Assembly: GCA_039587215.1 (NCBI GenBank)
Contig: JBDHIW010000138.1
Coordinates: 1-6,622, forward strand
DNA from: CAMYLY01 sp039587215
GTDB taxonomy: Bacteria; Gemmatimonadota; Gemmatimonadetes; Gemmatimonadales; GWC2-71-9
DNA: 6,622 nt
Direction of reading: 5' to 3'
Below the pieces are notes generated by a model. That model was not told where the DNA came from and searched no databases. It saw only the letters and a list, made by a program, of their open reading frames with translations. This document shows, in pieces, positions 1 to 6,246 of this stretch. How positions within the stretch are numbered: position 1 is the first letter of the stretch; every line of letters begins with the position of its first letter. Made by a program: the position numbers and the translations under genes.

Positions 1-137
1 GTCTCACCGTTGACCGTCACGCCCCCGTCGGCGATCAGTCGGCCGATCTGGGTTCGGGACAGCGACACTTGTGATGCGAGAAAGCGGTCGAGGCGCTCCG
101 TCGACGGGGCAGCGACCTGAAAGTGGACGGTGGTAAT
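1..137 (-). CDS. rluD: RluD-family rRNA pseudouridine synthase, N-terminal S4 domain (partial)
   Basis: Only about 45 codons are in the window; the 3' part, including the catalytic pseudouridine synthase domain, lies beyond the left edge. The visible translation has the pattern of an S4 RNA-binding domain as found at the N-terminus of RluA/RluD enzymes: ERLDRFLASQ, then SRTQIGRLIADGGVTVNGE, matching the family's LDxFL...SRSxxxxLIxxGxVxVNG. Family members isomerise uridines in 23S rRNA, and the gene commonly follows lspA (ylyB in B. subtilis). The start is odd. The frame is open from a TGA at 201-203, and the 21 codons before 137 contain no ATG, GTG or TTG. The best start is ATT at 135-137, seven bases after a GAGG; the protein then begins ITTVHFQV, a normal distance before the S4 domain. 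The next GTG would cut into the S4 core. A frameshift or base error near the start is the alternative. Family identity is fairly certain, the exact start is not. Confidence 0.8.
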   Translation of the reverse strand, partial: MTTVHFQVAAPSTERLDRFLASQVSLSRTQIGRLIADGGVTVNGE

Positions 138-682
138 CTTCGGGCCTCGGAAATATCGCCGAGACCTTCGGTGCCCTCCGAGGGTGCGCCTGCCGGCGCG
201 TCATGGGGCTCGCCCTCGCGCCAGAGGACCACCGCCAGCGCCACGGCACCACACGACACGGCCATGTCGGCGACGTTGAACGTCGGCCAGTGCAGCGGCC
301 CAATGTAGACGTCGATGAAGTCCACGACGCCCCGCGGACTCCGCACCCGATCGATCAGGTTGCCAACTGCGCCACCGCAGACGAGCGCAAGTGCCGTGAT
401 CCGCACGACCTGGTCGCGGAGGGTGTGGTGCACCATGGTCCCGAGGACGGCGAGGGCGATCAGGGCCAGAATCATGAAGACCCAGCGCGAGTACGGGCCG
501 ACGTGCACGCCGAACGCCGCTCCGGGATTGTAGACCAGCCGGAACAGCAGCCACTCCCCGGCCACCGAGACGGGAGCCCGGCCCGTCAGGGACGCGACCG
601 CGATTTGCTTCGTGATGAAATCGCTGAGGACGATGGCGCCCAGGACGACCCAGAAGAGCGGGCGTCTAGCCCCGCTTGGCAT
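35..682 (-). CDS. lspA: Lipoprotein signal peptidase LspA (signal peptidase II)
   Basis: An inner-membrane aspartyl protease that removes the signal peptide from diacylglyceryl-modified prolipoproteins. The 215-residue product has four hydrophobic segments (about 8-30, 66-84, 93-110 and 136-154). Family motifs are present: D21 in the DxxTK-like DFITK; NPGAAFG at 52-58; GGAVGNLIDR at 103-112; catalytic Asp121 in GVVDFIDV; and catalytic Asp139 in FNVAD. The ATG at 682 is preceded by AAGGAAGAGG and gives the short N-terminus (MPSGARRPLF) usual before the first membrane helix. It overlaps the end of the dksA-like gene by 17 bases. After the last helix the frame runs on for about 60 residues to a TGA at 35-37. 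This tail is Pro/Ser/Arg-rich, shows no motif, and its last 34 codons overlap rluD in another frame. LspA proteins are typically 150-200 residues, so the tail is probably either a neutral overlap product or the result of a lost stop or frameshift. Enzyme identity is secure. Confidence 0.95.
   Translation of the reverse strand: MPSGARRPLFWVVLGAIVLSDFITKQIAVASLTGRAPVSVAGEWLLFRLVYNPGAAFGVHVGPYSRWVFMILALIALAVLGTMVHHTLRDQVVRITALALVCGGAVGNLIDRVRSPRGVVDFIDVYIGPLHWPTFNVADMAVSCGAVALAVVLWREGEPHDAPAGAPSEGTEGLGDISEARRLPPSTFRSLPRRRSASTAFSHHKCRCPEPRSAD
145..148 (-). promoter_or_regulatory. Putative ribosome binding site of rluD (GAGG before ATT)
   Basis: On the minus strand the bases GAGG are followed by a 7-base spacer and then ATT at 137-135. 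This is a textbook distance, and it is the main sequence support for using the unusual ATT start. The site lies inside the lspA reading frame, so rluD would be translated from within lspA. GAGG is short and can occur by chance in GC-rich DNA. Confidence 0.4.
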
Positions 683-1049
683 CCTCTTCCTTCGCCTTGC
701 AGTCGATGCAGAGGCGGGCGTGCGGCAGCGCGTCGAGACGCTCGAACCCGATCTCCTCTCCGCACTCGTGACAGTTCCCGAACGTCTCGGGCGTCTGGTA
801 CAGCCGGCGCAGCGCCTCATTCACGTGCCAGAGGTAGCGACCTTCCTTGGACGCGAAGAGGAACTGCTTCTCGCGCTCCATCGCGTCCGTGCCCTGATCG
901 GCCATATGGAACGAGTACGACGACAGATCGCCGTCCGACGACTGCAGCGTCCCGCTGAACTGCTCGTCGTAGTGCCCGAGCTCCTTCACCACCCGGGCCC
1001 GCTCCTCGAGCAGCCGCTTTTCGAAATGTGCAAGCTTCTTCTTGTTCAT
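666..1049 (-). CDS. DksA/TraR-family zinc-finger protein (RNA-polymerase-binding type)
   Basis: A 127-residue protein of the DksA/TraR family. Members enter the RNA polymerase secondary channel and tune transcription initiation, in E. coli together with ppGpp. Residues 1-85 look like a helical hairpin: a charged N-terminal helix, a loop around DLSSYSFHMADQGTDAMERE (41-60), then a second helix. The C-terminal zinc finger is complete, with C93/C96 (CHEC) and C114/C117 (CIDC), 17 residues between the pairs. The hairpin tip is not the E. coli DksA DPVDRA; the ungapped match DQGTDA keeps the first Asp and the Ala but has Thr for the second Asp. It is also shorter than E. coli DksA (151 residues) and resembles the TraR/YlyA-type proteins found between ileS and lspA in Firmicutes. 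I therefore give no firm gene symbol. The ATG at 1049 has GGGA about six bases upstream and lies 19 bases after the ileS stop. Longer upstream in-frame translation is Arg-rich read-through of ileS and was discarded. Confidence 0.9.
   Translation of the reverse strand: MNKKKLAHFEKRLLEERARVVKELGHYDEQFSGTLQSSDGDLSSYSFHMADQGTDAMEREKQFLFASKEGRYLWHVNEALRRLYQTPETFGNCHECGEEIGFERLDALPHARLCIDCKAKEEDAKRG
688..692 (-). promoter_or_regulatory. Ribosome binding site of lspA
   Basis: AAGGA on the minus strand lies five bases before the ATG at 682, within the purine run AAGGAAGAGG. It sits inside the last codons of the dksA-like gene and decides the lspA start, placing it before the upstream stop codon so the two genes overlap by 17 bases. 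Confidence 0.6.
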
Positions 1050-1068
1050 CGGTCGTTCCCTGCTTCCC

Positions 1069-4000
1069 TCACGATCCGTCCGGATGGCGCGCCACCGCAA
1101 TGGCCACCGCACGTCCGTCGATGTCGGTCTCGTCTCGCGCATCGGCGGCCGGAAGATCCGCCCCAATCGACACGTCACGTGCCAGCGTTTCGCCGGCAAT
1201 GAAGTCCCGGTGGGCCGTCGCCGCCTCGACGACGTCGGCCGGCCCGGACAGGCTCAAGACAATCCGCGTATTGTAATCGTATCCGGCGTCTTTGCGCAGC
1301 CTCTGCACGCGATTCACGATCTCGCGCGCCAGGCCTTCCGCCGCAAGCGCCGGCGTGACCTCGGGGTCGAGCGCCGCCACCAGGGGGCCGTCGCTCTGGA
1401 CGACCCAGTCGGTCGCCACCCGGCGCTCCACGACGACGTCCTCCGGGCGGAAGGTAAACTCCCCTCCGTCGGTCGTGACGACAACCGTCTCGCCGGCTTC
1501 GAGGCGCCGCAGATCCTCGACACCCAGATCCCCCGCGACCGCGGCGGCGGCCGGCGTGGCCTTCCCGTACACCTTCCCCAGACTTCGGAAGTTCGCCTTC
1601 CCCTGCAGCGTCACGAGTTCAGCCTCGGAATCCACGAACTCGATGGCTTTCACGTTCACCTCGCGCCGGAGAATCTCCAGGAACGCCTCCAGGGCGTCCC
1701 CCCGTGCCGCCGCGGGCACGGCGACCTTCATGGACGCGAGTGGCTGGCGCACCCTGAGGCTGGCCTGTTCCCGGGCGGCCCGCGCGAGCGACGCGAGCCG
1801 CCGCACGGCGTCCATGCTCGCCTCCACGCCCTCTTCCCTGGCCGCCTCGGTTGCGGGGAACGGCGCCACATGGACCGACCCCCCGGTCAGGCGGCGATGA
1901 ATCGCGTCGCTCACGAACGGCGCGGCCGGTGCCAAGAGGCGGCACACCGTCTCCAGCGCGTCGCACAGCGTCGACAGCGCCGCCGGATCGGCCTCGGCGT
2001 CCGGAGCCCAGAAGCGTGACCGGTTGATCCGGACGTACCAGTTCGAGAGGTCGTTGTCGCAGAAGTCCATGAGCGCGCGGATGCCGCTCGTCACGTCGTA
2101 CGCCCCCCACGCGTCGTTCACCGCACCCACGACCGACTGCAGCCGGGCCACGAGCCACCGATCGACCGCCGGGCGGTCCTCCACGGGCACGCGTCCCTCC
2201 GGGGTCCACGCCCCGGCGTACAGGGCGAAGAACCCGTACGTGTTCCGGAGTCGGTTCAGGAACCCTCCCGCGACGTCGGGAATCGCCGAGCGGTCGAACC
2301 GTTTGGGGAGCCAGACCTGACTCGAGGCAAGCAGCGACAGACGCACCGCGTCGGCGCCGAACTCGTCGACCGCGTCCCACGGGTTCACCACGTTCCCGAC
2401 GCGCTTCGACATCTTCTGGCCTTCGTTGTCCAGCACGATCCCGTTGACGATCACGTGCCGGTACGCGGTGCTGTCGAAGACGCCGGTGGCGATGGCGAGC
2501 AGCGAATAGAACCACCCGCGCGTCTGATCGAGACCCTCGCAGATGTAGTCCGCCGGAAAGTGCTGGCGGAACTCGTCTTCGTTCTCGAACGGGTAGTGCC
2601 ATTGGGCGACAGGCATGGCTCCCGAATCGAACCACGCGTCGATCACCTCCGGGACGCGGGTCATCGTCCCGCCGCACCCCTCCGTGCGACAGCTGAACCG
2701 CACCTCGTCGATGAACGGCTTGTGTGGATCGAAGTCGTCGCCGAGCGGGTGACCGGACCACTCCGCCAGCTCGGCGTACGAGCCGATGACGACGCGATGG
2801 CCGGGGTCCGCCTCGCAGATCCAGACGGGCAGCGGCGTACCCCAGAACCGGTCTCGCGACAACGCCCAGTCGACGTTGTTCTCCAGCCACTCGCCGAACC
2901 GACCATCACCGACCTCCGCCGGATTCCAGTCTACCGAGCGGTTGTGCGCCCGCATCTGTTCGGCGAACGCCGTCGTGCGCACGAACCACGACTCGCGCGC
3001 GTAATAGATGAGCGGTGAATCGCAGCGCCAGCAGAACGGATAGGTGTGATCGTAACCCTCGGGCTGGTAGCGGCCGAACAGCTTCCCCTCCGCCTCCAGG
3101 CGAGCGGCAATCACGGGATTCGCGTCGAACACCAGCAGCCCGTTGATCGCATCCCACCGCGTGCCGTGGAACTTGCCCGACTCGTCGACCGGGTTCACGA
3201 ACGCCAGACCCTCGCGCTGCACGGTCGCGTAGTCGTCGGCACCGAACGCCGGTGCCATGTGCACGATCCCGCTCCCCTCCTCTTGGGTCACGAAGTCGCC
3301 CGCGACGACCCGGAAGGCGCGCTCGGGATCGATCTCTACCGCGTCGAGCACTTGGTGGTACTGCCGCCCCACCAGCTCGCTCCCCAGCCAGGAGGCTTCC
3401 TGCGGAAACGTGGCGATCGGCTGCCCGTGCGTCGCTCCCGGCACGGCCAGCCGCGCGGCGATGGTCTCCTCGACGATGACACGCGTCCCGTCCACCATGT
3501 ACTCGCCGTACCGCAGATTCGGATGGACGGCGACGGCGACGTTCGACGCTAGCGTCCACGGGGTTGTGGTCCAGACCAGGAGAAACCGCTCGACGTCGTC
3601 GACCAGCCGAAAGAGCGCGTGTATCGAGGGCGAGCGGTGCTGCGCGTATCCCATGGCCAGCTCGTGGCTGGACAGCGCCGTTCCGCACCGGGCGCAGTAC
3701 GGGAGCACCTTGTGCCCTTCGTACAGCAGGTCGCGCTCGGCGAGCTGCTTGAGCAGCCACCACACGCTCTCGATGTAGTCGTTCGTGTACGTGACGTAGG
3801 GACGCGAGTAGTCGAGCCAGTACCCGATCCGCTCGGACAGGGCTTCCCAGTCGGCCTTGTAACGGAAGACGCTCTCCCGGCACCGGCGATTGAACTCGGC
3901 GACCCCGAACGCCTCGATGTCGGCCTTGCCAGTGATCTGCAGCGCCTTCTCGACCTCGATCTCCACGGGCAGCCCGTGCGTATCCCACCCGGCGATCCGC

Positions 4001-4239
4001 GTCACCGACCGCCCGTGCATCGAGTGGTATCGGCAGATCAGGTCCTTGATCGTGCGGGCAAACACGTGGTGAATGCCCGGCTTGCCGTTGGCGGTCGGCG
4101 GTCCCTCGTAGAACACGAACGGCGTGCCGTCACGCGTCGCATCGAGGGTCTGGTGAAACAGGTCTTCCTCCCGCCACTGTGAGAGCACTTCCTGTTCCAG
4201 CTCGACGGCGGAGCCCGAGGGCAGCGGTGCGAACGTCAT
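1069..4239 (-). CDS. ileS: Isoleucyl-tRNA synthetase, type 2 (IleRS2) with altered HIGH motif
   Basis: A cytoplasmic class I aminoacyl-tRNA synthetase that charges tRNA-Ile with isoleucine. The 1056-residue product is close to the length of type-2 (eukaryote-like) IleRS and longer than the roughly 930 of type 1. Visible in order: GPPTANGKPGIHHVFAR (46-62), where the HIGH signature reads G55-I56-H57-H58; GWDTHGLPVE (84-93); Cys pairs at 182/185 and 403/406; the CP1 editing domain with WTTTPWTLASN (223-233) and GSGIVHMAPAFGADD (322-336), whose Asp is the expected editing residue; DQTRGWF (571-577); KMSKR at 609-613; and an anticodon-binding helical region with NWYVRINRSRFW (733-744). No cysteine occurs after about 766, so the C-terminal zinc ribbon of type 1 is absent. 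The ATG at 4239 shares ATGA with the purine nucleoside phosphorylase stop, suggesting coupled translation, with GGAAG ten bases upstream. A further 38 in-frame upstream codons were rejected because they overlap the preceding gene and look unlike IleRS. Confidence 0.97.
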   Translation of the reverse strand: MTFAPLPSGSAVELEQEVLSQWREEDLFHQTLDATRDGTPFVFYEGPPTANGKPGIHHVFARTIKDLICRYHSMHGRSVTRIAGWDTHGLPVEIEVEKALQITGKADIEAFGVAEFNRRCRESVFRYKADWEALSERIGYWLDYSRPYVTYTNDYIESVWWLLKQLAERDLLYEGHKVLPYCARCGTALSSHELAMGYAQHRSPSIHALFRLVDDVERFLLVWTTTPWTLASNVAVAVHPNLRYGEYMVDGTRVIVEETIAARLAVPGATHGQPIATFPQEASWLGSELVGRQYHQVLDAVEIDPERAFRVVAGDFVTQEEGSGIVHMAPAFGADDYATVQREGLAFVNPVDESGKFHGTRWDAINGLLVFDANPVIAARLEAEGKLFGRYQPEGYDHTYPFCWRCDSPLIYYARESWFVRTTAFAEQMRAHNRSVDWNPAEVGDGRFGEWLENNVDWALSRDRFWGTPLPVWICEADPGHRVVIGSYAELAEWSGHPLGDDFDPHKPFIDEVRFSCRTEGCGGTMTRVPEVIDAWFDSGAMPVAQWHYPFENEDEFRQHFPADYICEGLDQTRGWFYSLLAIATGVFDSTAYRHVIVNGIVLDNEGQKMSKRVGNVVNPWDAVDEFGADAVRLSLLASSQVWLPKRFDRSAIPDVAGGFLNRLRNTYGFFALYAGAWTPEGRVPVEDRPAVDRWLVARLQSVVGAVNDAWGAYDVTSGIRALMDFCDNDLSNWYVRINRSRFWAPDAEADPAALSTLCDALETVCRLLAPAAPFVSDAIHRRLTGGSVHVAPFPATEAAREEGVEASMDAVRRLASLARAAREQASLRVRQPLASMKVAVPAAARGDALEAFLEILRREVNVKAIEFVDSEAELVTLQGKANFRSLGKVYGKATPAAAAVAGDLGVEDLRRLEAGETVVVTTDGGEFTFRPEDVVVERRVATDWVVQSDGPLVAALDPEVTPALAAEGLAREIVNRVQRLRKDAGYDYNTRIVLSLSGPADVVEAATAHRDFIAGETLARDVSIGADLPAADARDETDIDGRAVAIAVARHPDGS

Positions 4240-5069
4240 GCGGGAAGTGCTTCCATAACACCGCGAACGAGTGCCGTGAGCGCGGGTTCCGCCGCGGCCG
4301 CGGTCGCAATGATCGTTGGGATGTCGGCCGGCTCCAGCGCATCCGGCAGGCATTGGTCGGTGATGATCGAGAGCCCGAGGACACGCATGCCGCCGTGGAC
4401 GCCGACGATGGCCTCGGGGACCGTCGACATGCCCACGACATCAGCCCCGGCCATCCGAAGCATCCGGTACTCGGCCGGCGTCTCGAGGTTGGGCCCTGCG
4501 ACGGCCACGTAGACGCCTTCGCGCAGCACCACTCCCTGGGCTCGCGCCACCTCCCGGGCGATGCCCCGGAGTTCCGGGTCGTACGGCGCGGACATGTCGG
4601 GGAACCGCGGTCCCACCGACTCGTCGTTGGGACCAACGAGCGGGTTGTCCCCGAGAAGGTTGATGTGGTCCGACAGCAGAACCAGATCGCCCGGCGCCCA
4701 CAGCGGGTGCATTCCTCCGCACGCTCCCGACAGCAGGAGAATCTCCGCTCCCAGCGCGCGCATGACCCGGATGGGGAACGTCACGCGCTCCAGCTCATAT
4801 CCCTCGTAGCGATGGAACCGCCCCTGCATCGCGACGACGCGTCGGCCGCCCAGATACCCGAACAGCAGGCGGCCCGCATGACTCTCGACCGTCGGCTCCG
4901 GAAATCCGGGGATGTCGGCGTAGGGCAGCTCCGCCGCGAGCTCGATCTCGCCGACGAGCCCGCCGAGTCCCGTTCCCAGCACGATCGCCACCTCGGGCGC
5001 GAAGTCCGTCACCCCGCGCACCGCGCGAAGCGCGTCCGTCAGTGTTCCCGTCGTCCCCGCGTCGCTCAT
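4236..5069 (-). CDS. punA: Purine nucleoside phosphorylase, trimeric (PNP-I) type
   Basis: A cytosolic purine-salvage enzyme that splits purine (deoxy)ribonucleosides with phosphate into base and pentose-1-phosphate. The 277-residue protein fits the trimeric PNP family: VLGTGLG (30-36, phosphate loop), ESHAG (62-66), GRFHRYEGY (83-91, with R84/H86/Y88 matching human phosphate and ribose contacts), SGACGGM (114-120), GPNLETPAE (192-200, with the purine-binding Glu), GADVVGMS (208-215) and IITDQCLPD (235-243). Three positions differ from human PNP: Thr33 for Ser33; Gly115 for the Asn of the usual NAAGG motif; and, most notably, Asp238 where 6-oxopurine-specific enzymes have Asn (human Asn243). 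The last could widen use to 6-aminopurines such as adenosine. A methylthioadenosine phosphorylase is less likely given the GRxHxYEG pattern. The ATG at 5069 overlaps the divIVA stop (ATGA), and the gene's own stop overlaps ileS the same way. Family assignment is strong; substrate range is inference. Confidence 0.93.
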   Translation of the reverse strand: MSDAGTTGTLTDALRAVRGVTDFAPEVAIVLGTGLGGLVGEIELAAELPYADIPGFPEPTVESHAGRLLFGYLGGRRVVAMQGRFHRYEGYELERVTFPIRVMRALGAEILLLSGACGGMHPLWAPGDLVLLSDHINLLGDNPLVGPNDESVGPRFPDMSAPYDPELRGIAREVARAQGVVLREGVYVAVAGPNLETPAEYRMLRMAGADVVGMSTVPEAIVGVHGGMRVLGLSIITDQCLPDALEPADIPTIIATAAAAEPALTALVRGVMEALPA

Positions 5070-5554
5070 GCCGGCAACGTCCCGTCACTCTCGTGTTCCG
5101 CCAGCGCGTCCAGCTCCGCGAGCTGGCGCAGCAGCAGTTGCCGAAAGGCCGCGACGTAGCCGGTGAACTGCCGCTGCGCCGTCTCGATGTCGCCGCGGAC
5201 GCCCGCTTCGGCCTGACGCGCGTCTGCGAGGAGCTCGTCGGCCTTCACCTTGGCCTCGCGCATCGCCACGTCCGCGTCGCGCTTCGCGGCCTCCACCGTG
5301 TCCTCCCGCAGCTGCTGTGCGACTACGACGGCGTCGTTCAACGCCTTTTCTCGGTCCCGAAACGACTTGAGCTGCTCGCGCAGCCCCTGCAGTCGCTCCT
5401 CGAACTGCGAGCGCTCCATCAGCACTCGCTCGAGTTCGCTCGCCACGCGCTCGCGGAACTCCTCGACGCCCGCCTGGTCGTAGCCCTTCAGCGTACGGCG
5501 GAACTCCTGCTGCCGTATGTCCGCCGGTGTCAGTCGAAATGCTTCGTCGTTCAT
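5066..5554 (-). CDS. divIVA: DivIVA-domain coiled-coil protein
   Basis: A 162-residue DivIVA-family protein. Relatives bind curved membrane at poles and septa and recruit division, growth or chromosome-anchoring partners. The N-terminus RLTPADIRQQEFRRTLKGYD (7-26) matches the family's LTPxDIxxxEFxxxxxGYD, followed by AGVEEFRERVASELE in place of xEVDxFLxxV. B. subtilis inserts Phe17/Arg18 into the membrane just before GYD; here the pair is Leu22/Lys23, still hydrophobic plus basic. From about residue 30 to 150 the sequence is rich in Glu, Arg, Gln, Leu and Ala with heptad-like spacing, as expected for a long coiled coil. No membrane segment is seen. The ATG at 5554 overlaps the yggS stop (ATGA), with GGGAGA about ten bases upstream. 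In-frame upstream codons are Gly/Arg/Ala-rich read-through of yggS and were discarded. Location between yggS and ileS matches the Firmicute arrangement, supporting a division or cell-shape role. Confidence 0.9.
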   Translation of the reverse strand: MNDEAFRLTPADIRQQEFRRTLKGYDQAGVEEFRERVASELERVLMERSQFEERLQGLREQLKSFRDREKALNDAVVVAQQLREDTVEAAKRDADVAMREAKVKADELLADARQAEAGVRGDIETAQRQFTGYVAAFRQLLLRQLAELDALAEHESDGTLPA

Positions 5555-6246
5555 CGTGGTCGTTCTCCCATCAGGACCGTGCCCAGCCGCACCATCGTGG
5601 CGCCCTCGGCCACGGCGGCCAGATAGTCTCCCGACATCCCCATCGACAACTCGTCCAGCGTCCGGTCGCGCGTGCGATAGCGATCCCGCAGTTCGCGTAG
5701 CGTTCCAAACACCTGCCGCAATACCCGCTCGTCGTCGGTCAGCGGCGCCATCGTCATCAGCCCCCGCACCGCGAGCTCGGGATGCCCGTGCAGCGCGTCG
5801 AGCAGTGCCTCCAGCTCCTCCGGCGGACACCCGCTCTTCTGCGCCTCACCGGCGACGTTGACCTGTGCCAGCACCGGCTGCGGCCCCGTCGCGTCCTGCC
5901 GCCGAGCCGCCCGAGCCAGCGCGGCGCCCAGCTTGACCGAGTCTACCGAATGCACCAGCGCGAACCGACCGGGGACGTCCCGCGCCTTGTTCGACTGCAG
6001 ATGCCCGATCATGTGCCATCGCACGTCGACCGCGCCGGCTTCCTCCTGCTTCCGCAGTGCCTCCTGTATCCGGTTCTCGCCGACATCGGTCAGTCCCACC
6101 GCTGCCGCGGCCGGGACGGCCTCGACTGAATGACCTTTGGTGACGGCGATGATGCGAACCGGATCGGCGAGGCCTGCCCTCGCCTGCACGTCGGCAATCC
6201 GCTCCCGTACTTCCGCCAATCGGCTGGCGAGCCCGTCGAAACCCAT
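5551..6246 (-). CDS. yggS: YggS/PLPBP family pyridoxal-phosphate-binding protein
   Basis: A single-domain alanine-racemase-like barrel protein that binds PLP without known catalysis and helps maintain vitamin B6 and amino/keto-acid balance. The 231 residues equal the family length. From the ATG at 6246: IIAVTKGHS with the PLP lysine at 37; VGENRIQEALRK (55-66); WHMIGHLQSNKAR (78-90); VHSVDS (98-103); QVNVAGEAQKSG; GLMTMAPLTDD; and the C-terminal LSMGMSGDYLAAVAEGATMVRLGTVLMG, whose SMGMS, R and G are the phosphate-binding signature. The start is not settled by a ribosome binding site: AGG lies only two bases before the ATG, and a TTG six codons upstream (6264) would add MLPLQV. I prefer the ATG because it gives the usual short N-terminus. 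It begins 46 bases after the preceding gene and ends in an ATGA overlap with divIVA. The gene is often the first of division-associated clusters (ylmE in B. subtilis). Confidence 0.95.
   Translation of the reverse strand: MGFDGLASRLAEVRERIADVQARAGLADPVRIIAVTKGHSVEAVPAAAAVGLTDVGENRIQEALRKQEEAGAVDVRWHMIGHLQSNKARDVPGRFALVHSVDSVKLGAALARAARRQDATGPQPVLAQVNVAGEAQKSGCPPEELEALLDALHGHPELAVRGLMTMAPLTDDERVLRQVFGTLRELRDRYRTRDRTLDELSMGMSGDYLAAVAEGATMVRLGTVLMGERPR

Noticed and set aside
4..303. Minus-strand frame of 99 codons with an ATG at 204, considered as the rluD start
   Set aside because: This ATG is in a different frame from the S4 domain, so it could only serve rluD if the sequence has an indel; its own product shows no motif.
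1050..1068. Terminator or T-box-like control element at the ileS/dksA gap
   Set aside because: The gap is only 19 bases and shows no hairpin; there is also no leader before ileS, whose start overlaps the upstream gene.
1050..1199. Extended start of the DksA-like protein
   Set aside because: The added residues overlap the ileS 3' end and are Arg-rich; MNKKKLAHFEKRLLEE is a normal family N-terminus.
1042..2019. Long plus-strand open frame (325 codons) opposite the 3' part of ileS
   Set aside because: It lies wholly antisense to a well-supported IleRS, is Arg/His/Pro-rich without motifs, and is typical of spurious frames in high-GC DNA.
1619..3988. Two long minus-strand frames (360-423 codons) in another phase inside ileS
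   Set aside because: They are frame-shifted copies of ileS sequence with Arg/Gly-rich composition; the ileS frame itself is continuous across this region.
4240..4353. 38-codon N-terminal extension of IleRS
   Set aside because: It lies inside the PNP reading frame and its Gly/Arg/Cys-rich sequence does not resemble IleRS N-termini; the ATG at 4239 gives the expected start.
4179..5159. Plus-strand open frame of 326 codons opposite the PNP gene
   Set aside because: It is antisense to a clear PNP with all family motifs, and its translation is rich in Arg, His and Asp with no recognisable fold.
5555..5830. Extended DivIVA start 92 codons upstream
   Set aside because: It overlaps the yggS 3' end; the sequence is low-complexity Gly/Arg/Ala, while the LTPxDI motif follows directly after the ATG at 5554.
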